Source of the DNA: Synergistales bacterium
GTDB taxonomy: Bacteria; Synergistota; Synergistia; Synergistales; Aminobacteriaceae
Assembly: GCA_026002715.1 (NCBI GenBank)
Contig: BOCC01000086.1
Coordinates: forward strand, 1 to 9,604
Reading direction: 5' to 3'
Length of the DNA stretch: 9,604 nucleotides
A model generated the notes under the pieces. It ran no database searches. It saw nothing but the letters and a program-made list of their open reading frames with translations, and was not told the DNA's origin. The translations under genes were made by a program, and so were the position numbers. The stretch's first letter is position 1, and every line of letters starts with the position of its first letter. This document shows positions 1 through 5,550 of this stretch, one piece after another.

Positions 1-61
1 AACTGAAGGATATAAGGTATCAATCAGCCAATATGGACTTTTGAACCGAAGCTGATTTGAA

Positions 62-94
62 GAGCCGTATGCGGGAAAACCGCAAGTACGGTTC
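62..94 (+). other. Group II intron domain V (catalytic hairpin)
   Basis: The hairpin has 9 bp below a two-base bulge and 4 bp above it, capped by GAAAA. The lower strand sequences match the bacterial domain V consensus. It is 33 nt long, one shorter than the usual 34, because the upper helix and loop are one base shorter than the common 5-bp plus GAAA arrangement. Domain V coordinates the catalytic magnesium ions during splicing. Confidence 0.88.
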
Positions 95-95
95 C

Positions 96-156
96 GTGAG
101 GGGCAGTGGACAGTCTTATCACTTCGAATGTTAAGATTGTTCGCTGTCTACTCGAC
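96..156 (+). other. Group II intron domain VI with bulged branch-point A150
   Basis: Bases 98-106 (GAGGGGCAG) pair with 144-153 (CTGTCTACTC), leaving only A150 unpaired. The helix then continues without interruption through 107-118 with 132-143, including G-U pairs. The tip around 119-131 contains TTCG. G96-U97 can also pair with A155-C156. A single bulged adenosine near the 3' end of a long helix is the signature of domain VI, and it fixes the 3' splice junction at 156/157. Confidence 0.85.
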
Positions 157-415
157 GGATGTGATGTTGCAGGATAGAATTTTGACCTATTCGGAAGAAG
201 CGGCGAAAAAAGCGGCGAAAAAAGCGGAACTAAAAGGTATTGAGAAAGGTATTGAGAAAGGCAGAGCTGAAGGTAAGGCTGAAGGCAAAGCTGAAGGCAG
301 AGTTGAAAAGGCTTTTGATATGGCGCGAAAGTTGCTGGCGCGCGGCATGACGTTGCTGGAAGTCGCCGAGATTGCTGAATTGCCGATAGATAAGCTCCAA
401 ACATTAGTTCCTTGA
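157..415 (+). CDS. Rpn family / PD-(D/E)XK transposase-type nuclease, C-terminal exon interrupted by the intron
   Basis: This is the last 85 codons of a gene whose 5' part lies beyond the intron and off the window. The visible protein starts at DVMLQDRILTYSEEAAKK. It continues through a lysine/glutamate/glycine-rich low-complexity linker, KGIE-KGIE-KGRA-EGKA-EGKA-EGRV. It ends with a helical tail, FDMARKLLARGMTLLEVAEIAELPIDKLQTL. This linker and tail are typical of recombination-promoting nuclease (Rpn) and 'PD-(D/E)XK nuclease family transposase' proteins; the nuclease domain itself is not in the window. The first ATG of the open frame (128) is not a real start, because it lies in domain VI of the intron. 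The exon begins on the third base of a codon. Whether the gene works depends on intron splicing and on an intact upstream exon. Confidence 0.72.
233..304 (+). repeat. Six tandem 12-nt units within the rpn linker
   Basis: Six in-frame 12-base units encode KGIE, KGIE, KGRA, EGKA, EGKA and EGRV. The first two units are identical at the DNA level and the others are close variants. Units of this kind can expand or contract by slippage without breaking the frame. They probably form a charged helical linker. Confidence 0.8.
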
Positions 416-460
416 TAGTAAACAAGACAGATAGACAGCCTAAAGCATTGCAAAACAGCA

Positions 461-497
461 AAAAGGGAAGCCGCGAGATGCGGGAGGCTTCCCTTTT
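461..497. terminator. Bidirectional intrinsic terminator
   Basis: A perfect 12-bp stem joins AAAAGGGAAGCC (461-472) and GGCTTCCCTTTT (486-497) around a 13-base loop. Each arm ends in T-rich sequence on its own strand: TTTTGTATATTCTT on plus, and TTTTTGCTGTTTTG on minus. It can end transcription of the rpn exon from the left. It is also the first terminator met by the minus-strand EamA gene, about 207 bases past its stop. Confidence 0.85.
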
Positions 498-558
498 GTA
501 TATTCTTCTTAAGTCTGAAATTTTTTATGAAACGGCCGTGCGCCAAAAGAGGGGCGTT

Positions 559-702
559 ATGTATATAAGAAGGCACGCGGAAGCGGCGTTAAAAGAACTT
601 ACGAAAGATGTTCGGAGCTGTGTTGGTATCCGGCGCGAGGCGGGGACTTTCTTTAAGGAGTCAAAGCCGCCTTTGATAATTGACGAGATACAATACGCGC
701 CG
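559..702 (+). pseudogene. DUF4143 / AAA ATPase remnant, frameshifted and internally deleted
   Basis: An ATG behind AAGAGGGG starts MYIRRHAEAALKELTK, the usual N-terminus of DUF4143-type (COG1373) ATPases. At about 605-608 the frame slips by one base. The next frame reads MFGAVLVSGAR, exactly what should follow, up to just before the Walker A (QVGKTT). At about 637-642 the sequence jumps to GTFFKESKPPLIIDEIQYAP, the family's Walker B region, back in the first frame. The intervening Walker A and following strands, probably over 100 bases, are missing. Similarity ends at 702, next to the stop of the opposing EamA gene, so everything downstream is lost. The gene is dead. The alignment to the family is from memory. 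Confidence 0.75.
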
Positions 703-703
703 G

Positions 704-1585
704 TCACTTTTTCAAAAACGCCGGCGCGGCTTCCGCCAGTATTACCGCGCCGAATATTAAAGAACATCCCAAGCCCATCTGAAACGTAAAGGTATCGCCC
801 AGAAGAAAAACGCCTCCCAGGAGGCCGAACACGGATTCCAGCCCCAGAAGAAGCGCCGCGTGAGCGGCGCTCGTGTGTTTTTGCGCGACGTTTTGGATCA
901 GAAAACACAAAAACGTGCAAAAAACCGTCACGAAAAACAACCCGGGCAAACTATCCGCTCCGCGCCACACAAAACCCCCGTCAAAAACGAGCGCCAGCGA
1001 CAGCGACAAAACAGCCGAGACGAGAAACTGCCAAAACGTGAGGACGAACGGGTCGCTTTTAGCCGCGCAACGCGATATGGCAATTATCTGCGCCGCGAAA
1101 AACAGGGCGGCGCAGATGGCCAATATGTCCCCTATATTGAGCGGGTCCGCTACGTCCGACGTCAAAAAGCCCATGCCCACGAAGCATATGACAGAGTCCG
1201 CGACGCAGAGCCAGCCGGGGAATTTTCTGCTCGTAGCCCATACTATGAGAGGCACCATAACTATATACCCGGCCACCAGAAACGCCTGTTTGCTGGCCGT
1301 GGTGAAGTTGAGGCCGAGGGTCTGGATGCCCATGCCCAAAAAAAGAAAAATGCCGATAACCGCGCCGCGAACGGCGTCGAGCAGGGCATGTCCGCTTTTG
1401 AAACTCGCCGCTATACGCGCGTAGAAGCAGGCACCCATCAAGAGCGTCCCTCCTCCGAAACGCACGAAGAGCAGCCACCATGTCGGATAGAAGGCGAGCG
1501 AGTCCTTCATAGCCACAAAACCCATTCCCCAGAGAACCGCGCAAAAAACAAGGCACGAGTCCGCGAGCCATACACGAATATTTAT
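704..1585 (-). CDS. EamA/DMT-superfamily transporter with a non-canonical (ATA) start
   Basis: A drug/metabolite-transporter-type inner-membrane exporter; the substrate cannot be told from sequence. The protein has about ten hydrophobic segments in two EamA halves and ends ILAEAAPAFLKK. From the first in-frame ATG (1525) it would be 273 aa and would lack most of the first membrane helix. Upstream in the same frame the sequence reads INIRVWLADSCLVFCAVLWG before MGFVAMK; the LWG...FVAMK stretch is the classic first EamA helix. This gives 293 aa, a normal family length. The only start-like codon in the right place is ATA (plus strand 1583-1585). A strong GGCGGAG ribosome-binding site lies 7 bases before it. 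ATT at 1580-1582 is a second possibility. Either the start is rare, an ATG mutated to ATA, or there is a base error. It is divergent from the DUF4365 gene. Confidence 0.85.
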   Translation of the reverse strand: MNIRVWLADSCLVFCAVLWGMGFVAMKDSLAFYPTWWLLFVRFGGGTLLMGACFYARIAASFKSGHALLDAVRGAVIGIFLFLGMGIQTLGLNFTTASKQAFLVAGYIVMVPLIVWATSRKFPGWLCVADSVICFVGMGFLTSDVADPLNIGDILAICAALFFAAQIIAISRCAAKSDPFVLTFWQFLVSAVLSLSLALVFDGGFVWRGADSLPGLFFVTVFCTFLCFLIQNVAQKHTSAAHAALLLGLESVFGLLGGVFLLGDTFTFQMGLGCSLIFGAVILAEAAPAFLKK

Positions 1586-1630
1586 TGTAAATCTCCGCCT
1601 CTCAACTTTAGATTAAAACTTTACTTTCCA

Positions 1631-1659
1631 TTGACTCTCATTCGTATAATTGGTATATT
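1631..1659 (+). promoter_or_regulatory. Sigma70-type promoter for the DUF4365/HD-GYP unit
   Basis: TTGACT (1631-1636) and TATATT (1654-1659) are separated by exactly 17 bases, in an AT-rich intergenic region. They point at the gene starting at 1785, leaving a 5' leader of roughly 120 bases. The same region must also hold the promoter of the divergent EamA gene, but I could not pick that one out with confidence. Confidence 0.6.
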
Positions 1660-1692
1660 TTACTATAATCTATTTATTTTGTAGCGTTGATA

Positions 1693-1725
1693 CTATCTTC
1701 TCACTTAAACTCCATCTTAAGATAG
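1693..1725 (+). repeat. Inverted repeat in the leader of the DUF4365 gene
   Basis: CTATCTT (1693-1699) and AAGATAG (1719-1725) are perfect 7-base complements with a 19-base spacer. They lie between the predicted promoter and the TTG start. The pair could be an RNA hairpin or an operator half-site pair, or chance in AT-rich DNA. Confidence 0.35.
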
Positions 1726-1784
1726 GGTAAAATGTCTGAAGATTATATATTGATCAGCGTCGCGAGGGTGAGAGGTGATCTTCT

Positions 1785-2750
1785 TTGAACGATATGGCCG
1801 AACGGGTCGGTCTTTATACGGTAGGGCGGATATCCGCGTCTTTGCCGCAACTGCTCTTCAGGGAGCAATTCAGCGGAGATACGGGGTTGGGCGCGCACTT
1901 AGAGGTGACGGAAGACTTCCCCAGACCGGGAAAGACTATAGGCCTGCAGGTTCGTTCGGACGGGAGCACTAAATTAGAGCGCAGCGCGCGGGGTTATATA
2001 TATCGAGGTGAAATGCCGCACTTGGTCTATTGGCTTCAGCATTCCGTTCCGGTTCTCGTGATGATACATGAACGCGAGAGCGACAGGATTTTATGGGAGT
2101 TTGTGAACACCGCTAACGTCGAGATAGAAGGCGCGGAGTGGGAGCTTGTGATTCCTTTCGATCAGGTTTACGGACAAGACTCCGCTTCGGCTATAGCGGC
2201 CCTGCCCTGCTACAGCCCGCACTTAGCCAGGCTTGCGCTCGACAAACCCTGGATGGAGCTGATAGCGGGGGGGAAAACCTTATCCTTAGAGATGGACGAA
2301 TGGATAAACCGCCCCTCCGCCCGGGGCGTTCTCAGGCTTTGCTTGTCAGGGGAAGGCGGCGCTCGGGACGCCATCTGCGACTGGGCGTTTCAGACAAACT
2401 CCGACATGCCCTATTCGTTCCGTCTGCCCTCTCTTTTCCCTTGGGCCGTCCTGTCAATTGACGAGGAGTTTTACCGAAGCAAGGACGCCTATATAGACGG
2501 CGTGGCGGGGAACGTTATTCGCCCTTGGACGGTGGAGGCGGGGGAAATAGCGCGATTTGTGCTAAAATTCTCTTTGAACGAGCTTGGAAATTCATTCCTG
2601 ACCGCGGAGCGGTTTTTGAGGCGCGGGGAATTTCCGGGTACTGACAGCGAGCCAGGAGAGCGCGAAAAACGCAGCCTGACCCTGAGAAGCAACGGCGCCT
2701 GGACGGCCTACGAAAGCGGAATGAAATACAGGCTGTACGGAAAAGTTTGA
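1785..2750 (+). CDS. DUF4365 domain protein with a long unrecognised C-terminal half
   Basis: A 321-aa cytoplasmic protein. The TTG start is chosen because GAGGTGAT, a near-perfect anti-SD match, ends 5 bases before it. Residues about 8-145 resemble DUF4365: GLYTVGRI, FREQ, AHLEV, GKTIGLQV, YRGEMPHLVYWLQHSVPVLVMIHE, and a W-E-LVIPFDQ strand. In that family, as I recall it, a PD-(D/E)XK-like core reads G-x-D...E...Q-x-K. Here the Asp position is Gly36 (GLGAHLEV), Glu40 is kept, and the Lys position is Arg57 (QVRS). Two of the three expected catalytic residues are therefore substituted, and nuclease activity may be lost. I recognise nothing in residues about 150-321; there is no signal peptide or membrane helix. 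The HD-GYP gene follows after 38 bases, probably in the same transcript. Function is unknown. Confidence 0.8.
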   Translation: MNDMAERVGLYTVGRISASLPQLLFREQFSGDTGLGAHLEVTEDFPRPGKTIGLQVRSDGSTKLERSARGYIYRGEMPHLVYWLQHSVPVLVMIHERESDRILWEFVNTANVEIEGAEWELVIPFDQVYGQDSASAIAALPCYSPHLARLALDKPWMELIAGGKTLSLEMDEWINRPSARGVLRLCLSGEGGARDAICDWAFQTNSDMPYSFRLPSLFPWAVLSIDEEFYRSKDAYIDGVAGNVIRPWTVEAGEIARFVLKFSLNELGNSFLTAERFLRRGEFPGTDSEPGEREKRSLTLRSNGAWTAYESGMKYRLYGKV

Positions 2751-2788
2751 TTTTTCTTGTAAACGAAGTTTTGTGAGCGAGGTGCGAT

Positions 2789-4015
2789 ATGCCTGACGAT
2801 GGATTTACCGGTTTGGGAGAAAATTCCGGCCTGAGAGTATTCAAGAGACGAATTTCTCTTGAAGAGATGCGCGAGTACACAAACAGTACGGCTCGCGTGG
2901 CTGACGACGTGTTGACCGAGCGGGGCACTATTCTCCTGCCGAGAGGGGCCGAGCTTGCGTCTCTTATCTCGTCCGTCGATAATTTAGAAAGAACACTCCA
3001 ACGCTGGGGGATTTTCTCTATTCCGATAATCATCGAAAACACGCTCGATATAAATGAACTCGAAAGCATTTTACATAAGTCTGAAGTTCAATCAGCGACT
3101 ATAGATCCGGAGTTGGCCTACGAGACGGTCGAACAGCTCAGCAATGTTTACGGGCACATATCGGAGGGGGCCTGTACGCCGGAGGACGTCTCCAACTTGG
3201 CCGAGCAGGGCAAAAAATTGGCCAAGGAAGTTGTGGACGCGCCGCAGGTCATGCTTTGCCTCGGTCAAGTGAAAAGCTGGGACGAATATACGTATAAGCA
3301 TTCCCTGAACGTGACGCTTCTTGGGGGTTATCTGGCCGGCAAGATGTTCCCGGGCAATCACGAAATTGCCGAACAGCTCTCGGTCGGCGGTATTTTGCAC
3401 GATCTGGGCAAAGCCCTCGTTCCGCAGAACGTGCTGAACAAACCGGGAAAACTCACAGATGAAGAATTTGAGATAATGAAGCAGCACCCAGGCTTCGGAG
3501 AGCAAATAGCTATACAAAACGGCGTCACCGACCCCGCTGTTTTGGCCGTAATTCGAGGTCACCATGAGCGTGTTGGCGGCGGCGGCTATCCTGACGGATT
3601 AGTGGGCAGTGATATACCCCAAGCGGGCAGAATAGCCGCCGTGGCTGATGTTTTTGACGCGCTCACAGCGAGACGGGTGTACAAGGAACCCATGGCCAGC
3701 CGCGCGGCGGTCAATATCATGGTGGGGAACATGGGGGCGCATTTTGACGCGGATGTCGTTAGAACTTTGCTTCTGTCCATCGGTCTCTACCCCCCCGGCA
3801 CAGTGGTCGAGCTTTCCGACGGCAGCATGGGCATAGTGGTCGGCGCCCGTGACAAAGACCTCATGCGCCCCTCCGTGTCGCTCCAGATAGACAAAATGGG
3901 ATATAAGGTCAATAAAATGCAAATAATAGATTTGAGCCTTTCCGAGGAGCTTTTTGTGCAGCGCACTCTTTCGGACGTCGGAAAAATTACCAGCTGGGAT
4001 AAAGACGCGAAATAA
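2789..4015 (+). CDS. HD-GYP domain cyclic-di-GMP phosphodiesterase
   Basis: A 408-aa cytoplasmic protein, predicted to hydrolyse the second messenger cyclic di-GMP. The start follows GAGGTG by 4 bases. Residues about 15-80 form a small N-terminal domain (ARVADDVLTERGTILLPRGAEL) common ahead of HD-GYP domains. No CheY receiver or membrane segment is present. The HD-GYP core shows H171 (KHSLNVT), the metal-binding H204-D205 (HDLGK), H258-H259-E, the defining GYP within GGGGYPDGL (263-271), and VADVFDALTARRVYK. All key residues look intact. After the core, IGLYPPGTVVELSDGSMGIVVGA begins the C-terminal extension usual in this subfamily. The gene follows the DUF4365 gene by 38 bases with no terminator between them, suggesting co-transcription. 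What signal it senses is not evident. Confidence 0.93.
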   Translation: MPDDGFTGLGENSGLRVFKRRISLEEMREYTNSTARVADDVLTERGTILLPRGAELASLISSVDNLERTLQRWGIFSIPIIIENTLDINELESILHKSEVQSATIDPELAYETVEQLSNVYGHISEGACTPEDVSNLAEQGKKLAKEVVDAPQVMLCLGQVKSWDEYTYKHSLNVTLLGGYLAGKMFPGNHEIAEQLSVGGILHDLGKALVPQNVLNKPGKLTDEEFEIMKQHPGFGEQIAIQNGVTDPAVLAVIRGHHERVGGGGYPDGLVGSDIPQAGRIAAVADVFDALTARRVYKEPMASRAAVNIMVGNMGAHFDADVVRTLLLSIGLYPPGTVVELSDGSMGIVVGARDKDLMRPSVSLQIDKMGYKVNKMQIIDLSLSEELFVQRTLSDVGKITSWDKDAK

Positions 4016-4017
4016 AT

Positions 4018-4093
4018 ATGGCGCGCGAATTGAGCGGATAAACATGCAATTGTTAATTTTGCGTATTTTGCGTATTTTGCTGTTTCGCGCCAT
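4018..4093. repeat. Inverted repeat with internal 9-bp direct repeats after the HD-GYP gene
   Basis: ATGGCGCG (4018-4025) and CGCGCCAT (4086-4093) are perfect complements enclosing 60 bases. Inside, TTTTGCGTA is repeated about 2.7 times in tandem (4057-4080). The 3' flank has no T-tract, so this is a weak candidate for a terminator of the HD-GYP transcript. It may be a structured or protein-binding spacer before the kor operon. Confidence 0.45.
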
Positions 4094-4119
4094 AATTTCC
4101 GATTGCAGCGGCCGCAAAA

Positions 4120-4148
4120 TTGAATAAAATATAACGTATGTTTAGTAA
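4120..4148 (+). promoter_or_regulatory. Candidate promoter of the kor operon
   Basis: TTGAAT (4120-4125) and TAGTAA (4143-4148) are 17 bases apart, about 50 bases before the ferredoxin start. TATAAC (4130-4135) is a better -10 match but lacks a -35 partner. The region is AT-rich and a promoter is expected here, but the exact boxes are uncertain. Confidence 0.3.
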
Positions 4149-4199
4149 AGATGTTTAGTTTAGTAAAAATAGCAAATGACGAAAGGGGTGTGCTGTCAC

Positions 4200-4415
4200 T
4201 TGGCTAAATTCAGAATTGACGTCAACAGCGCATGGTGTAAGGGGTGCGGTCTTTGTGTGGGTATCTGCCCTAAGTCCGTTCTGGAAATAAGCGCTCGTTT
4301 AAAGTCCGAGGCCGCGCGCGACGGAGACTGCGTAGGATGCAGGCAATGTGAAAATATATGCCCTGATTTGGCCATTACGGTCACGGAGCGAAAGGAGGAT
4401 GAGAAGAATGGCTGA
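4200..4415 (+). CDS. korD: 2-oxoacid:ferredoxin oxidoreductase, delta (ferredoxin-like) subunit
   Basis: A 71-aa protein carrying two [4Fe-4S] clusters that pass electrons from the catalytic subunits to free ferredoxin. Two full cluster motifs are visible: CKGCGLCVGICP (Cys13, 16, 19, 23) and CVGCRQCENICP (Cys44, 47, 50, 54). I chose the TTG at 4200 because GAAAGGGGTG lies 9 bases before it. The in-frame ATG at 4176 has no ribosome-binding site and would add an atypical MTKGVCCH leader. The family normally begins about where TTG places it (MAKFRIDV). The stop overlaps the start of korA by 8 bases, a sign of translational coupling. It is the first gene of the operon. Confidence 0.9.
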   Translation: MAKFRIDVNSAWCKGCGLCVGICPKSVLEISARLKSEAARDGDCVGCRQCENICPDLAITVTERKEDEKNG

Positions 4416-5550
4416 CGCGTCTAACGTGGCGTTTTGGCAGGGAAACACGGCCCTGGCGCATGGGGCGCTCTTGGCCGGCTGTAACTTCTACGGCGGCTAT
4501 CCCATCACGCCTTCGACGGAAATAGCGGAAGTCATGGCCGAGGAGCTGCCCAGAAGGGGCGGAAAATTCATCCAGATGGAGGACGAGATAGCTGGGATGG
4601 CCTCCATTATCGGCGCTTCTATAGCCGGCGCGAAGTCCCTGACGGCCACGTCCGGCCCCGGCTTTTCGCTGAAACAGGAAAACCTTGGGCTCGCCTATAT
4701 AGCCGAGGTCCCCATCGTGGTCGTAAACGTCATGCGGGGCGGCCCCTCGACGGGGCTTCCCACAAAGACGGCGCAGCAGGACGTCATGCAGGCAAGATGG
4801 GGCACTCACGGCGACCACGCCACTATCTGCTATTCTCCCTCTTCCGTGCAGGAGTGCTACGACCTCGCCATAAAGGCTTTCAATATGGCGGAGCGCTTCC
4901 GTCAGCCCGTTTTGATTCTCTCTGACGAAGTGGTGGGGCACATGAGAGAGAAGGTCGTCAAAAAAGACGCCGCCGCAATTGAGATACTGAACCGCGCCCG
5001 CCCGACCGTCAAGCCCGAAAAATTTACGCCCTATGAAGCCGACCCGCGCACCGGCGTGCCGCCCATGGCGTCGTTCGGCGACGGCTACTCTTGGCACGTC
5101 ACGGGCCTCACTACAAACGATTGGGGCTTCCCCACCAACAACCCTCCCGAAATTGAAAAGAAAATGCTGCGCCTGATGAACAAAGTCGACAGGGCGCGCG
5201 GCGACATAGTGGAGTATGAGTCCGAATCCATGTCCGGAGCCAACGTCGTAGTCGTGGCATACGGAAGCGTAGGACGCTCAGCTCTCAGAGCCGTCAGAGA
5301 CGCCCGGAAGAAGGGCATACCGGCCGGGTTCTTCCGCCCCATAACGCTTTGGCCTTTCCCGGGAGAGGAGTTGGCGAAGGACGCGCTCGGCGCTAAAGTC
5401 ATCCTTGTGCCCGAGCTGAACTGCGGACAGATGGTTCTCGAGGTGGAGAGGGTAATCAGGGGCAGAAGCGAGGTTCGCGGGGTCAATCTCGTGAACGGAG
5501 AGCTTTTCAAGCCGCAAGAGATTGTAAAAGTCATAGAGGAGGTGGCATAG
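4408..5550 (+). CDS. korA: 2-oxoacid (2-oxoglutarate):ferredoxin oxidoreductase, alpha subunit
   Basis: A 380-aa catalytic subunit; with KorB it converts a 2-oxoacid and CoA to acyl-CoA and CO2 while reducing ferredoxin. Family landmarks are YPITPSTE (31-38), the acidic QMEDE stretch (56-60), TSGPGFSLKQENLGLAYIAEVP (81-102) and VMRGGPSTGLPTKTAQQD (108 onward), all typical of the N-terminal pyrimidine-binding domain. A transketolase C-terminal-like domain follows (VVVAYGSVGRSALRAV). The ATG at 4408 sits 9 bases after AAAGGAGG; the in-frame ATG at 4399 touches the Shine-Dalgarno and is unlikely. The four-gene order D-A-B-C favours 2-oxoglutarate as substrate, but 2-oxoisovalerate or related branched-chain acids cannot be excluded by sequence alone. 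Confidence 0.93.
   Translation: MADASNVAFWQGNTALAHGALLAGCNFYGGYPITPSTEIAEVMAEELPRRGGKFIQMEDEIAGMASIIGASIAGAKSLTATSGPGFSLKQENLGLAYIAEVPIVVVNVMRGGPSTGLPTKTAQQDVMQARWGTHGDHATICYSPSSVQECYDLAIKAFNMAERFRQPVLILSDEVVGHMREKVVKKDAAAIEILNRARPTVKPEKFTPYEADPRTGVPPMASFGDGYSWHVTGLTTNDWGFPTNNPPEIEKKMLRLMNKVDRARGDIVEYESESMSGANVVVVAYGSVGRSALRAVRDARKKGIPAGFFRPITLWPFPGEELAKDALGAKVILVPELNCGQMVLEVERVIRGRSEVRGVNLVNGELFKPQEIVKVIEEVA

Larger units (their letters stand above)
1..156 (+). mobile_element. Group II intron, 3' end (domains V and VI)
   Basis: This is the 3' terminus of a self-splicing retroelement; the rest lies off the window. Domain V is at 62-94. Its lower helix pairs GAGCCGTAT (62-70) with GTACGGTTC (86-94), which includes the AGC catalytic triad at 63-65. 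A two-base bulge (84-85) follows, then an upper GCGG/CCGC helix. Domain VI is at 96-156: bases 98-118 pair with 132-153 in a near-continuous helix whose only bulge is A150, inside the conserved CTACTC. A150 is 7 nt from the proposed 3' end ...GAC at 156, which fits the expected branch-point spacing and the AY terminus. A short open frame ending at TGA 53-55 might be the tail of the intron-encoded reverse transcriptase, but that is not provable here. The exon resumes at 157 inside an rpn-like gene on the same strand, so splicing could restore that gene. Confidence 0.88.

Noticed and set aside
2..55. Open frame ending GLLNRS-stop as the end of the intron reverse transcriptase
   Set aside because: Only 17 codons are visible and none forms a motif I can assign. 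It may be coding tail or simply domain IV, so it is not listed as a gene.
96..122. A short domain VI folding with GTGA pairing TCAC and A118 as branch point
   Set aside because: The longer fold (98-118 with 132-153, A150 bulged) is far more stable. It also gives the correct CTACTC motif and 3' end spacing.
860..1684. Long plus-strand open frame (274 codons) opposite the EamA gene
   Set aside because: It is the antisense shadow of a clear membrane-transporter gene. Its residues are Arg/Lys/Gln-rich without motifs, and no good ribosome-binding site is evident.
4028..4053. Resemblance to the lac operator (AATTGAGCGGATAA)
   Set aside because: Two bases are missing relative to lacO, there is no lac-type gene nearby, and the symmetric half does not match well. 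Most likely chance.
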